This document shows positions 8,067 to 16,961 of a DNA stretch of 64,000 nt, one piece after another (the stretch's first letter is position 1; each line of letters begins with the position of its first letter). The notes under the pieces are model-generated. The model saw only the letters and a list, made by a program, of their open reading frames with translations, was not told the DNA's origin and made no database searches. Source of the DNA: Aeromicrobium duanguangcaii (lineage in GTDB: Bacteria > Actinomycetota > Actinomycetes > Propionibacteriales > Nocardioidaceae); contig NZ_CP101990.1 of the NCBI RefSeq assembly GCF_024508295.1, positions 2,976,001 through 3,040,000 on the forward strand, in the 5' to 3' direction. The translations under genes and the position numbers were made by a program.

Positions 8067-8648
8067 TCAGGACTTGCGACGTCGAGCGGCGATGGCGACG
8101 CCGCCACCCACGACGAGCAGGCCGGCGCCGGCGGCGAGCAGCTCCCAGTTCGAACCACCGGTGTCGGCCAGCGCGCCGGAGCTGTCACCGGCGGACCCGG
8201 TGGTGCCGGCGCCACTGCCATCGCCGTTGCCGGCATCGGCATCGACGATCACGGTGAAGGTCTGGCTGATCACCTGGTCACGACCGGCGGCGGTGGTCGC
8301 GTCCTGGCTGTAGGCGACGGGGCGGAACGGGCCGGCACTGGAGTAGCGGCACACGACCGTGCCCTCGTAGGTGCCAGGCTCGGTCGGCGCGGTGAACGTC
8401 GGGTTGTAGTCGAAGCCGACGGCCGCGGGGCCGGTCTGGCCGTTGAAGGTGGAGGACCAGGCGCACTCGACGTTGGACGAGAGGCTCACCGTGAAGGTCT
8501 CACCCGGCTCGACGACCTCGGCGCCACCGTTCTGGACGATGACGGGGTCTCCGTAGCCCTCGGAGGATGCGGGACCGGCGAGGGCGAGGACCAGCAGGGC
8601 CCCGAGGCCGATCAGGAAAGTCAGTGGTTGAAGCGTTCTGCGGAACAT
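8067..8648 (-). CDS. Secreted protein with LAXTG-type sortase anchor
   Basis: 193 residues. A signal peptide (FRRTLQPLTFLIGLGALLVL, ending near PASSEG) leads into a short beta-rich, Ig-like domain with two cysteines in the VECAW and TVVCRY segments, then a Gly/Ser/Thr/Asp-rich spacer. The end is LADTGG, a hydrophobic helix and ARRRKS. LADTG fits LAXTG, the signal preferred by class E sortases of high-GC actinobacteria, so covalent cell-wall display is likely. ATG 8648 is chosen because the signal peptide starts there; GAGGGG lies about ten bases upstream. The next gene on this strand, DUF4012, begins 49 bases after its stop. No sortase gene is in the window. Confidence 0.82.
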   Translation of the reverse strand: MFRRTLQPLTFLIGLGALLVLALAGPASSEGYGDPVIVQNGGAEVVEPGETFTVSLSSNVECAWSSTFNGQTGPAAVGFDYNPTFTAPTEPGTYEGTVVCRYSSAGPFRPVAYSQDATTAAGRDQVISQTFTVIVDADAGNGDGSGAGTTGSAGDSSGALADTGGSNWELLAAGAGLLVVGGGVAIAARRRKS

Positions 8649-8835
8649 GAAAAGGGTTCCCCTCGAAAGAATGTGATGCACGCGTCATTTCATGGTTGCA
8701 CGCAGTCTGATGGTTGTCGAACACCTAATTTTCGTAACATTGGTCACATCCGTCACTCCATTACCACAAAATGCCTCTACGTAGGCGAGAGATGTGTCAC
8801 AGTGCCCCCCTGCACCGCGGGGTTATCGTGAGGGT
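8649..8835. promoter_or_regulatory. AT-richer divergent regulatory region with CRP-like dyad
   Basis: 187 bp between the LAXTG gene and the polyprenyl glycosylphosphotransferase gene, noticeably richer in A+T than its surroundings. At 8733-8748 the sequence CGTAA-N6-TCACA reads on the other strand as TGTGA-N6-TTACG, close to the CRP/GlxR pattern TGTGA-N6-TCACA (one half perfect, the other three of five). The rightward gene has TATCGT at 8824-8829, six bases before its GTG. No convincing -35 box was found for either direction. Confidence 0.45.
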
Positions 8836-10344
8836 GTGACAGTCGACACAGGCCGCGAGGACTCTCCGGTTGCCGACCACGGGGGCACCACCGCGACTCG
8901 CCGCTCTCCGATCGGCGCCGTGACCGCCGCGCGCCAGCGCCACATCCTGTACGTCGCGACCACCGACTTCGTCCTGCTCATCAGCGCCATCGTCGCCTCG
9001 GAGTACCTGTGGCTCGGCACGTCGGCCGACACGATCGAGCCGCAGTTCGGCCTGGGGTACACCAAGTTCGGCGTGCTGCTGGCGCTCGTGTGGTGGGGCG
9101 CCCTGCGACTGGCCGGGTCCCGCGGCTTCAACGTGCTCGGCACGAGCGACGAGTACCAGCGCGTCGTGAGCGCGACGGTCACCACCTTCGGCGTGCTGGC
9201 GATCGTCTCGCTGCTGGCCGAGCTGAACCTCTCCCGCGGCTACCTGGCCATCGCCTTCCCGCTCGGCCTGGCGGCCGTGCTGTTCTCGCGGCGCGCGTGG
9301 CGACGTTTCCGCGAGCGGCAGTTCCTGCGCGGACACCACGTCAAGAGGGTGCTCGTGGTGGGCCAGCCCGCCGCGGCCAAGGAGATCGCGCAGTGGTTCT
9401 CGCGCAACCCGCATGCCGGCCTCGACGTGACCGGCGCCTGGCGTCCCCAAGGTCCCGAGGGTCGCAGGCTGCTCCGGATCGGCGACCGGCTGATCCCCTC
9501 CGTGGGCGGGTCCACGGCGCTCGCCCCCGCGCTGGACGCGTCGGAGGCCGACATGGTCGTGGTCTCCTCCACCGACGAGCTGGGTCACCATGGCCTGCGC
9601 GATCTCACGTGGGACCTCGAGGCCGCCGGGATCGACCTCATGCTCTCGCCGAACCTGCTGCCGGTCTCGGGCTCGCGCATCGCGATGAGGACCGTGGCGG
9701 GCATGCCCTTCGTCCACGTGAAGAAGCCGCAGTACGCCGAGGCGGGCAACTGGCCCAAGCTGGCCCTCGACATCGTCGGCGCCTTCGTGATCCTGATGGT
9801 CGCGTGGCCGCTCATGGTCGTGACGGCAGTGGCGATCAAGGCGACCAGCCGAGGACCGGTCTTCTACCGGCAGGAGCGCATCGGGCGCGACGGCGAGCCT
9901 TTCGCGATGATCAAGTTCCGCTCGATGCACCGCAACGCCGACGCGCGCCTGCGCGACCTGCTGGCCGCCCAGGGCGCCGACGGCGCACCGCTGTTCAAGG
10001 TCGAGAACGACCCCCGCATCACCCGCGTCGGGCGCGTCATCCGCCGCTACTCCATCGACGAGCTGCCCCAGCTGTTCAACGTGCTGCGCGGCGACATGAG
10101 CCTCGTCGGGCCGCGCCCCCAGCGCGAGAGCGAGGTCGCGCTCTACGACCACGGCGACTGGCGCCGACTGCGGGTGCGCCCCGGCATGACCGGCCTGTGG
10201 CAGGTCTCGGGCCGCTCCAACCTGGCGTGGGAGGAGGCGATCCAGCTGGACATGCACTACGTCGAGAACTGGTCGCTGGTGGGCGACCTGCAGCTCCTGC
10301 TCCGGACCCTGCGGGCCGTGCTGGCCAAGGACGGCGCGGTCTGA
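8836..10344 (+). CDS. Exopolysaccharide polyprenyl glycosylphosphotransferase (WbaP/WcaJ type)
   Basis: 502 residues. The N-terminal half has four to five membrane helices and a CoA-binding-like Rossmann segment (VKRVLVVGQPAAAKEIAQWF). The C-terminal third is the bacterial sugar-transferase domain: GPVFYRQERIGRDGEPF, MIKFRSMH, FKVENDPRITRVGR, IDELPQLFNVLRGDMSLVGP, and VRPGMTGLWQVSGRS. This enzyme transfers a sugar-1-phosphate to undecaprenyl phosphate and starts the lipid-linked repeat unit that the glycosyltransferases at 17.8-27.2 kb would extend. GTG 8836 is chosen because TATCGT ends six bases upstream and the upstream in-frame sequence is unlike the family. It converges with fadB across a perfect 18-bp hairpin. 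Confidence 0.93.
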   Translation: MTVDTGREDSPVADHGGTTATRRSPIGAVTAARQRHILYVATTDFVLLISAIVASEYLWLGTSADTIEPQFGLGYTKFGVLLALVWWGALRLAGSRGFNVLGTSDEYQRVVSATVTTFGVLAIVSLLAELNLSRGYLAIAFPLGLAAVLFSRRAWRRFRERQFLRGHHVKRVLVVGQPAAAKEIAQWFSRNPHAGLDVTGAWRPQGPEGRRLLRIGDRLIPSVGGSTALAPALDASEADMVVVSSTDELGHHGLRDLTWDLEAAGIDLMLSPNLLPVSGSRIAMRTVAGMPFVHVKKPQYAEAGNWPKLALDIVGAFVILMVAWPLMVVTAVAIKATSRGPVFYRQERIGRDGEPFAMIKFRSMHRNADARLRDLLAAQGADGAPLFKVENDPRITRVGRVIRRYSIDELPQLFNVLRGDMSLVGPRPQRESEVALYDHGDWRRLRVRPGMTGLWQVSGRSNLAWEEAIQLDMHYVENWSLVGDLQLLLRTLRAVLAKDGAV

Positions 10345-10356
10345 CCACCCGAACAC

Positions 10357-10395
10357 ACGACGAAGCCCCGGTCCAGTGGACCGGGGCTTCGTCGT
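10357..10395. terminator. Bidirectional terminator, 18-bp perfect stem
   Basis: The 18-nt arms at 10357-10374 and 10378-10395 are perfectly complementary, with an AGT loop. The hairpin sits 12 bases after the glycosylphosphotransferase stop and 13 bases before the convergent fadB stop, so it can serve both. No T tract follows. Confidence 0.8.
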
Positions 10396-10408
10396 TGCCG
10401 GGGGCGGA

Positions 10409-12601
10409 TCAGGCGAACTTCTCGCCCTTCTCGGCCTTCTCGATCAGCAGCGCCGGCGGGCTGAAGCGCTCGCCGTACTTCTCGGCCAGCTGCTGCGCAC
10501 GCTCGGTGAACGCCTTGACGCCGATCTCGCCGGCGGCGGACTCGTAGCCGTTGACGTACTGCAGCGCGCCACCGTGGACCGGCGGGAAGCCGATGCCGAA
10601 GATGGAGCCGATGTTGGCGTCGGCCACCTGGCGGATGACGCCCTCCTCGAAGCAGCGGATCGTCTCCAGCGCCATGATGAACGTCAGACGCTCCTTGATG
10701 TCCTCGAGCGGGACATCGGCGTCCTCCTTGACGAACAGGTCCCACAGCTCGGGCCACAGGAACTTCTTGCCGCCCTCGGGGTACTCGTAGAAGCCGGCGC
10801 CGGCAGCCTTGCCCGGGCGACCGAGCTCGACCATCTTGTTGACGACCTCCATCGCGGGGGTGACCGGCAGCTCCTTGCCCTCGGCGGCGGCGGCCTTGCG
10901 GGCCTCGCCCTCGATCTTCTGCTGCAGCGTCAGCGAGACCTCGTCGGACATCGCCAGCGGCTGGCCCGGGAAGCCGGCCAGCTGCGAGGCGCGCTCGATG
11001 CGGGTCGGGTCGACGCCCTCGGCCAGCATCTCGACGCCCTCCATCACGAGCGTGCCGAACACGCGCGAGGTGAAGAAGCCGCGGCTGTCGTTGACGACGA
11101 TCGGGATCTTGCGGATCTGCTTCGTGAAGTCGATCGCACGGGCCAGGGCCTCGTCCGACGTCTTCTCGCCCACGATGATCTCGACGAGCTGCATCTTGTC
11201 GACCGGGCTGAAGAAGTGGATGCCGATGAAGTCCTCGGGACGCTGCACGCCCTCGGCCAACGTGGTGATCGGCAGCGTCGACGTGTTCGAGCCGAGCAGC
11301 GCATCGCCGTTGACGATGGGCTCGAGCTCACCGAAGACGCTGTGCTTCAGCTCGACCGACTCGAAGACGGCCTCGACGACGAAGTCGCAGCCGGCCAGAT
11401 CGGCGTAGTCGGCGGTGGGCTGGATCCGGCCGAGGATCTCGTCCTTCTTCTCCTGCGTCAGACGGCCGCGCTCGACCTGCTTGGTCAGCAGCTTGTCCGA
11501 GTAGCTCTTGCCCTTCTCGGCAGCCTCGATGCTGATGTCCTTGAGGACGACCTCGATGCCCACACGCGCCGCCTCGTAGGCGATGCCCGCGCCCATCATG
11601 CCGGCGCCCAGGACGGCCAGCTTCTCCGCCTTGCGGACAGCGATGCCCTCGGGACGGGAGCCGCCGGCGTTGATCGCGCCGAGGTCGAAGAAGAACGCCT
11701 GCGTCATGTTCTTGAACTGCTGACCGATCAGCAGGTTCACCAGGTAGCGCGACTCGATCCGGCTGGCGGTGTCGACGTCGACCTGGGCGCCCTCGACCGC
11801 GGCGCTCATGATGTGACGCGGGGCGATGTAGGGCGCGCCCTTGAGCTGCTTCTTCAGGTTGGCCGGGAAGCTGGGCAGGAAGGCCGCCAGCTTGGGGTTG
11901 CTGGGGGCGCCGCCGGGGATCTTGTACCCGGGACGGTCCCACGGCTGCGAGGCCGCTTCCTCGTTGCCCGCGTTGGACTCGATCCAGGCGCGCGCCGCGA
12001 CGATCAGCTCGCCCGCCGGCACGATCTCGTCGATCAGGCCGATCTTGAGCGCCTTCTCGGGCTTGTTGCGCTGGCCCTGCAGCAGGACGTTCATCAGCGC
12101 GTCCTGGATGCCGAACATGCGCACCGTGCGCGTGACGCCACCGCCGCCGGGCAGCAGGCCCAGCGAGACCTCGGGCAGGCCGATCTCGTAGCGGCCCTCC
12201 GCGGCGATGCGGTGGTGGCAGGCCAGGGCGATCTCGAGGCCGCCACCGAGGGCGGCGCCGTTGATGGCCGCGACGACCGGCTTGCCGATCTTCTCCAGCT
12301 TGCGCAGCGTGGCCTTGATGGACTCGACGTTGTCGAACAGCGCCTGGGCGTCGTCCGGCGTCGCCTGGGTCATGAGCTTCAGGTCGCCGCCGGCGAAGAA
12401 GGTCTTCTTCGCGCTCGTGACGATGACACCCTTGATGGAGTCGCCGTCCTCGGCGACCTCGCGAGCGAGACGGTCGACCGCGGCCTCCATGGAGGCGCGG
12501 TAGGTCTCGTTCATCGTGTTGGCGCTCTGGTCCGGATCGTCGATCGTCAGCGTGACGATGCCGTTCTCGACCTCGTAGCGCACCGCGTCGGTAGTGGTCA
12601 T
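10409..12601 (-). CDS. fadB: Fatty-acid oxidation multifunctional protein: enoyl-CoA hydratase/3-hydroxyacyl-CoA dehydrogenase
   Basis: 730 residues. The N-terminal crotonase domain shows GGGLEIALACHHRIA, GLPEVSLGLLPGGGG and the oxyanion-hole region. From about residue 330 the NAD-binding dehydrogenase begins: KLAVLGAGMMGAGIAYEAAR, then SNTSTLPITTLA and GIHFFSPVDKM, with 6-phosphogluconate-like helical domains to the end. It performs the hydration and NAD-dependent oxidation steps of beta-oxidation and forms a complex with the thiolase. ATG 12601 has AAGGAA upstream. It follows fadA by 34 bases on the same strand, the fadA-fadB order common in actinobacteria (Rv0859-Rv0860 type). It sits oddly inside the polysaccharide locus. 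Confidence 0.95.
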   Translation of the reverse strand: MTTTDAVRYEVENGIVTLTIDDPDQSANTMNETYRASMEAAVDRLAREVAEDGDSIKGVIVTSAKKTFFAGGDLKLMTQATPDDAQALFDNVESIKATLRKLEKIGKPVVAAINGAALGGGLEIALACHHRIAAEGRYEIGLPEVSLGLLPGGGGVTRTVRMFGIQDALMNVLLQGQRNKPEKALKIGLIDEIVPAGELIVAARAWIESNAGNEEAASQPWDRPGYKIPGGAPSNPKLAAFLPSFPANLKKQLKGAPYIAPRHIMSAAVEGAQVDVDTASRIESRYLVNLLIGQQFKNMTQAFFFDLGAINAGGSRPEGIAVRKAEKLAVLGAGMMGAGIAYEAARVGIEVVLKDISIEAAEKGKSYSDKLLTKQVERGRLTQEKKDEILGRIQPTADYADLAGCDFVVEAVFESVELKHSVFGELEPIVNGDALLGSNTSTLPITTLAEGVQRPEDFIGIHFFSPVDKMQLVEIIVGEKTSDEALARAIDFTKQIRKIPIVVNDSRGFFTSRVFGTLVMEGVEMLAEGVDPTRIERASQLAGFPGQPLAMSDEVSLTLQQKIEGEARKAAAAEGKELPVTPAMEVVNKMVELGRPGKAAGAGFYEYPEGGKKFLWPELWDLFVKEDADVPLEDIKERLTFIMALETIRCFEEGVIRQVADANIGSIFGIGFPPVHGGALQYVNGYESAAGEIGVKAFTERAQQLAEKYGERFSPPALLIEKAEKGEKFA

Positions 12602-12635
12602 GCGTATTCCTTCGTGGTCTTCGGGGTCGGTCGGA

Positions 12636-13850
12636 TCAGATGCGCTCGACGATGGTGGCGATACCCATGCCACCGCCGATGCAGAGCGTGGCCATGCCGT
12701 AGCGCTTCTCGCGGCGCTCCAGCTCGTCGACGAGCGTGCCCAGGATCATCGCGCCGGTCGCACCCAGCGGGTGGCCCATCGCGATCGAGCCGCCGTTGAC
12801 GTTGGTGCGGTCGTGCGGGAAGTCGTCGAGGTCGCGCATGAGCTTCAGCGCGACGGCGGCGAACGCCTCGTTGATCTCGAGCAGGTCGATGTCCTCGATC
12901 GACAGGCCGGCCTTGTCCAGCGCCTTGCGGCAGGCGGGGCCGGGGCCCGTCAGCATGATCGTCGGCTCGGAGCCGATGACGGCCGTCGAGACGATGCGCG
13001 CACGCGGCTTGAGGCCGTGACGCTCACCGGCACGCTCGTTGCCGATCAGCACCAGCGAGGCGCCGTCGACGATGCCCGAACTGTTGCCCGCGTGGTGGAC
13101 GTGGTTGATCCGGTCGACGTCGACGTACTTCTGCAGCGCGACGGCGTCGAAGCCGCCGAGGTCGCCGATGTCGGCGAAGGAGGGCTTCAGGCCCGACAGC
13201 GACTCGACGGTGGTGCCCTCGCGGACGAACTCGTCGTGGTCGAGGATCGTCAGACCGCTGAGGTCCTTGACCGGCACGATCGACTTGTCGAAGTAGCCGT
13301 TGGCGATCGCCTTGGCGGCACGCGCCTGCGACTCGGCGGCGAACGTGTCGACGTCCTCGCGGCTGTAGCCCTCGAGGGTGGCGATCAGGTCGGCGCCGAT
13401 GCCCTGGGGCGCGAAGCCCGTGTCGAGCGACGTCTTGGGGTCCATCGCCCAGGCGCCGCCGTCGGAACCCATGGGCACACGGCTCATGGACTCGACGCCG
13501 CCGGCGACGATGAGGTCCTCCCAGCCCGACTTCACGCGAGCCGCGGCCTGGTTGACCGACTCCAGGCCCGAGGCGCAGAAGCGGTTGAGCTGCACACCGG
13601 CGACCTGCTCGCCGAATCCGGCGGCCAGCACGGCGGTGCGGGCGATGTCGGCGCCCTGGTCGCCCACGGGCGACACGACGCCCAGGATGACGTCGTCGAC
13701 CTGGTTGGGATCGAGATCAGGGTTGCGCACCCGCATCTCGTCGAGCAGGCCGTTGACCAGCGAGATCGGCTTGACCTCGTGGAGCGACCCGGTCTTCTTG
13801 CCGCGCCCACGAGGGGTACGGATGGCGTCGTAGATGAATGCCTCGGTCAT
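12636..13850 (-). CDS. fadA: Acetyl-CoA C-acyltransferase (3-ketoacyl-CoA thiolase)
   Basis: 404 residues with all thiolase landmarks: nucleophile Cys92 in [49 protein letters not shown] and the C-terminal CIGGGMG with the second Cys. It cleaves 3-ketoacyl-CoA with CoA, the final beta-oxidation step, and is first in the fadA-fadB operon. ATG 13850 has GAGGA five bases upstream and matches the family N-terminus ([17 protein letters not shown]). The promoter about 40 bases upstream carries a CTGACA-N7-TGTCAG dyad that also occurs, in the same position, at the racemase promoter near 49.1 kb, so fatty-acid-responsive repression is plausible. Confidence 0.96.
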   Translation of the reverse strand: MTEAFIYDAIRTPRGRGKKTGSLHEVKPISLVNGLLDEMRVRNPDLDPNQVDDVILGVVSPVGDQGADIARTAVLAAGFGEQVAGVQLNRFCASGLESVNQAAARVKSGWEDLIVAGGVESMSRVPMGSDGGAWAMDPKTSLDTGFAPQGIGADLIATLEGYSREDVDTFAAESQARAAKAIANGYFDKSIVPVKDLSGLTILDHDEFVREGTTVESLSGLKPSFADIGDLGGFDAVALQKYVDVDRINHVHHAGNSSGIVDGASLVLIGNERAGERHGLKPRARIVSTAVIGSEPTIMLTGPGPACRKALDKAGLSIEDIDLLEINEAFAAVALKLMRDLDDFPHDRTNVNGGSIAMGHPLGATGAMILGTLVDELERREKRYGMATLCIGGGMGIATIVERI

Positions 13851-13887
13851 GGATGTCCTCACAGCCGGAAGAAAAGCGTTGGCGCTG

Positions 13888-13917
13888 ATTCTGACACCAT
13901 TACTGTCAGAGTGGCCA
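13888..13917 (-). promoter_or_regulatory. fadA promoter with overlapping CTGACA-N7-TGTCAG operator
   Basis: Reading leftward: -35 TGGCCA (13917-13912), an 18-base spacer, then -10 CAGAAT (13893-13888). A 19-bp dyad, CTGACA-N7-TGTCAG (13891-13909), fills the spacer and overlaps the -10, so a bound repressor would block RNA polymerase. A leader of about 30 nt with its own Shine-Dalgarno site follows. The regulator is not identifiable from the window. Confidence 0.6.
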
Positions 13918-14004
13918 TAGGGCCCCAGTATTTCATCCCGATCCCAAGCCGCGCGAGGGTGTGGCACCCCGTTCCGGCCCGGGTTCTCAGGGCGCTGAGG
14001 CGGT

Positions 14005-14511
14005 TCAGGAGACGGTCAGGCCCCGGACCAGGACCGCCGCCACGAGCAGCACGATCACGGCGAGACCGCCCACCACCCACCGCTGCGCGCGGGGGCGTCC
14101 GCGCACCGCGCGCACCGCAGCGAATCCCAGGCAGCCGCCGGCGACGTTGACGACGACGTCCACGGCGGAGGCGGTCCGGTCGATCGGGGCCAGCCACTGC
14201 ACGACCTCGATGCCCACCGAGACGGCCAGGGCGACCGCGGCGGCGACGCCGATCGACGCCCGACGCCAGCCGAGGGCGAGGAACAGGCCGATGGGGACGA
14301 ACAGGACGACGTTCGCCATCACCTCGCCCGCCGCGACCACGTGCCCCGGTGGCACGGACAGCGCGTCCGCCAGCGAGTGGACGACAGGCTGATCGACCAG
14401 GCCCAGGCCGGAGTCGACGTGCCGCGGCCACCACCCGATGAGCGCCAGCAGCACGGCATAGGCGCCGGCGATGCCGGCCGCGATGCCGTACGGACGGGGC
14501 TCGGGCTGCAT
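14005..14511 (-). CDS. VanZ-like membrane protein
   Basis: 168 residues with four to five predicted membrane helices. VanZ-family features are the [18 protein letters not shown] stretch, the [10 protein letters not shown] helix and the following [16 protein letters not shown] segment, which matches the family's conserved Asp and Asn-x-x-Gly. VanZ homologues are known for low-level teicoplanin resistance, but most members have unknown cell-envelope roles. ATG 14511 is supported by TACGCT (14518-14523) six bases upstream; an upstream alternative would prepend a Pro/Ala/Arg-rich stretch. It diverges from the MerR-type regulator, with 125 bp between the two starts. Confidence 0.82.
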   Translation of the reverse strand: MQPEPRPYGIAAGIAGAYAVLLALIGWWPRHVDSGLGLVDQPVVHSLADALSVPPGHVVAAGEVMANVVLFVPIGLFLALGWRRASIGVAAAVALAVSVGIEVVQWLAPIDRTASAVDVVVNVAGGCLGFAAVRAVRGRPRAQRWVVGGLAVIVLLVAAVLVRGLTVS

Positions 14512-14636
14512 CGAACCAGCGTAGGGACCGGCCCGAGCCGACGGCGGACCGTCAGCGAGCACCTCCCGTGACGTTCGTCGCGTCGAGGCCGACTGGCACT
14601 GACGCCCGGGCGACTGCTCGCACTAGTCTCGTCACC

Positions 14637-15350
14637 GTGAACGAGCCCGTGGAGTCGATCGGCATCGAGCAGCTGGCCGAGCGCGTCGGGATGTCGGTGC
14701 GCACAGTCCGCTTCTACGCCGGGCGCGGACTCATCCCGCCGCCGCGACGCGAGGGCCGCAACGGGTACTACGGCGCCGACCACATCGCCCGCCTCGAGCT
14801 GGTGCGAGAGCTCCAGGCCCACGGCTTCACCCTGCAGGCGATCGAGGGCTACCTCGAGAAGATCCCGGCGGACGCCAGCCCCGACCAGGTCGCGCTCCAC
14901 CGGACCCTGCTCGCCCCGTGGATGCCGGACCTCCCCGAATCGGTCGAGCGTGCGGCGCTGGAGAAGCGAGCCGGCCGATCGCTCTCCGACGACGACCTGG
15001 AGCTGCTCATCGCCCTGGGCGTCATCGAGCCCACTCCCGACGAGGACGTCTTCCGCCTGGCCCCGGCCCACCTGGCCGTCGGCATCGGATTCCTCGACGC
15101 GGAGCTGCCGATCGAGGCCGCCCACGCGGCCCGCAAGCTGATCCTGGCCCACGGCACGGCGCTGGCCAACGAGCTGACGGCGCTCTTCCGCGACCAGGTC
15201 TGGCCGCACCTGAAGTCCTCCGGGCAGCCGCCCGAGGCGACGACGGCGATGATCGAGCGGTTCAAGCCCCTGACGATCCAGGCGCTGGTCACGGCCTACG
15301 AGCAGGCGGTCGACGAGCAGAAGCGCGAGACGGTCCGGCGCCGCAGCTGA
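14637..15350 (+). CDS. MerR-family transcriptional regulator
   Basis: 237 residues. The N-terminal winged helix-turn-helix (IGIEQLAERVGMSVRTVRFY, then GRGLIPPPRREGRNGYY) is followed by the RLELVRELQAHGFTLQAIEG dimerisation helix. The C-terminal 150 residues are helical, with no conserved Cys cluster, so metal sensing is unlikely; a small-molecule ligand is more probable. GTG 14637 is chosen because TAGTCT (14624-14629) ends seven bases before it, with CTGACG 19 bases further upstream as a possible -35. Upstream in-frame ATG 14568 would add a low-complexity extension. The divergent VanZ-like gene is a possible target. Confidence 0.85.
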   Translation: MNEPVESIGIEQLAERVGMSVRTVRFYAGRGLIPPPRREGRNGYYGADHIARLELVRELQAHGFTLQAIEGYLEKIPADASPDQVALHRTLLAPWMPDLPESVERAALEKRAGRSLSDDDLELLIALGVIEPTPDEDVFRLAPAHLAVGIGFLDAELPIEAAHAARKLILAHGTALANELTALFRDQVWPHLKSSGQPPEATTAMIERFKPLTIQALVTAYEQAVDEQKRETVRRRS

Positions 15351-15365
15351 CCGCGCGCCCCCTCC

Positions 15366-16190
15366 TCAGGACGAGACGGCAACCCCGATCCCGGCGCCCG
15401 GATACCAGTGCCCGGCCGGACGCTCGTCGAAGAACAGGAACCGCCGTCCGGTCGCTTCGGCCCACGACGCCAGCTCCGAGGTGACGTGCGCGTTGTCGGA
15501 GAGCACGAGGGCGTCCGATGAGAGGAGTGGAGCCACGGCCGCGAACTCGGCGGCCTCGTGCTCGGGTGTGTGCAGGCTGTCGTGCAGGAACAGGTCGACC
15601 GGCTCGCCGAAGCCGGTCAGCAGGTCGAGGGAATCCCCGATGCGTTGATCGATGAACCCCGCGTAGGGCTCCGCGATGAGATGACCGGCCGCGGAGTCGA
15701 CGTCGACCGTCACGACCCGGCCCACGCCGTTGCGTCGCACGGCCGCAGCCAGCACCAGCGTGCCCAGTCCCTTGTCCGTGCCCGTCTCGACGACCACGTT
15801 CGGCCGCGTCGCGCGCACCATCGCGTACCAGCCGACGCGGCGTCCGTACCGGATCGAGACGTCCGAGAGCCCCGGCTGCGGGCCGGAGCGAGCGCGCGCC
15901 TGCGCATGCCGGCGCAGTTGCGCATCGCCCTCGATCTCGGCGATGTATCCCCGCGCCTCGGTCACCGTGCAAGGCGTCACGGCAGCGACGAACCAGGCCA
16001 GATGCTCCAGGTTCCGCGGCGTGAGGTCGTACGTGAAGTTCTCGTGCTCACGCGACCGGACGATCCACCGCGCCGCCTCCTTGACCTGACGCCCCACGTG
16101 GCGTCCCACGAGGCGACCGCGCAGCGGTAGAGCGGCCACCGGGGCCGCGCGGCTCCCCTTGATCCGGTCCTTGAACTCTCGGCTGGGCAT
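15366..16190 (-). CDS. Class I SAM-dependent methyltransferase
   Basis: 274 residues. The SAM-binding motif I is VVVETGTDKGLGTLVL, followed by an acidic post-I strand (VVTVDVDS) and PVDLFLHDSLHTPEHE in the region of motif III/IV. The whole resembles the Methyltransf_24 group used for sugar or small-molecule methylation. A basic N-terminus (first 50 residues) has no signal peptide. ATG 16190 has TAGGTT (16197-16202) six bases upstream, so it may be transcribed alone although two further methyltransferase genes follow upstream on the same strand. Placement beside glycosyltransferase genes suggests it decorates the surface polysaccharide; the substrate is unknown. Confidence 0.8.
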   Translation of the reverse strand: MPSREFKDRIKGSRAAPVAALPLRGRLVGRHVGRQVKEAARWIVRSREHENFTYDLTPRNLEHLAWFVAAVTPCTVTEARGYIAEIEGDAQLRRHAQARARSGPQPGLSDVSIRYGRRVGWYAMVRATRPNVVVETGTDKGLGTLVLAAAVRRNGVGRVVTVDVDSAAGHLIAEPYAGFIDQRIGDSLDLLTGFGEPVDLFLHDSLHTPEHEAAEFAAVAPLLSSDALVLSDNAHVTSELASWAEATGRRFLFFDERPAGHWYPGAGIGVAVSS

Positions 16191-16206
16191 GTCCCGAACC
16201 TACCGA

Positions 16207-16905
16207 TCAGCCGGCGTGCCGGACAGGCTCCTCCTGCCGCACGAACGTGAGGTTGAGCTTCTCGAGCTTGACCAGCCGATAGCCGTTCTCACGCAGCAGT
16301 CGCGTCGTCGCGCGCGGCCACGCGACCGGCTCGGGCTGGTCGTACTCGACGAGCAGGACCTTCGGGTGGATGCCGTCCGCGAGCATCCGGCGGATCGTCT
16401 CGTGCTCCGCACCCTCGATGTCCAGCTTCACGAGGTCGACGTGGTCGTGCCCGAGCGCCTCCATCGTCTGGGCGATCGTCTGCACCGGAGCGGTGAAGTA
16501 GTCGCCGGTGTTCTGCAGGTTCTTGACCGAGGCCGAGACGTGCTCGGGGTTCTCGGGCAGGAAGAACTTCAGCTCTCCGCGCTCACCCGCGAGCCCGACG
16601 GGCAGGAAGCTGAACTGCTCCGGCAGCGTCTGGTCGCCGAGCCAGTCCAGTGCCTTCGGCGTCGGGTCGATCCCCCACACCCGGCAGCCGAATCGCTCGA
16701 TCATCGCCAGATCGAAGCTGATGTCGGTCCCGATGCCGCCGAGATAGCAGACGCTCTCGGGGCCGAGGAGACTCTCGGGCACCCACCACCCGCCGTACGG
16801 CGTCCCGAGACGGACCAGGTCCGACCGGCGCTCGTCAACCCGGAACAGCGCGGGGAACGCCGCCGTGACGGCTCGATTGCGAAGTCGCGTGGCGACGGAG
16901 GGCAC
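16207..16905 (-). CDS. FkbM-family methyltransferase
   Basis: 232 residues. The FkbM-type core is present: CYLGGIGTDISFDLAMIERF as SAM-binding motif I (with GGIGTD rather than the usual GANIG), VWGIDPTPKAL, and the diagnostic VDLVKLDIEGAEHETI. FkbM enzymes O-methylate sugars or polyketides in the cytoplasm. The GTG start at 16905 has TAGGCT (16912-16917) six bases upstream, so this gene seems to have its own leaderless promoter. It is 16 bases from the next methyltransferase gene. Polysaccharide O-methylation is the likely role by neighbourhood. Confidence 0.82.
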   Translation of the reverse strand: MPSVATRLRNRAVTAAFPALFRVDERRSDLVRLGTPYGGWWVPESLLGPESVCYLGGIGTDISFDLAMIERFGCRVWGIDPTPKALDWLGDQTLPEQFSFLPVGLAGERGELKFFLPENPEHVSASVKNLQNTGDYFTAPVQTIAQTMEALGHDHVDLVKLDIEGAEHETIRRMLADGIHPKVLLVEYDQPEPVAWPRATTRLLRENGYRLVKLEKLNLTFVRQEEPVRHAG

Positions 16906-16961
16906 GCGTGCAGCCTAACGACGTCGGGCCGTGCTCGCGCGGGTGGGAATCCGTGCCTGCA

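Noticed and set aside
13851..14004. Small leftward gene between VanZ-like and fadA genes
   Set aside because: No frame with a supported start; the stretch is explained by the fadA promoter and leader.
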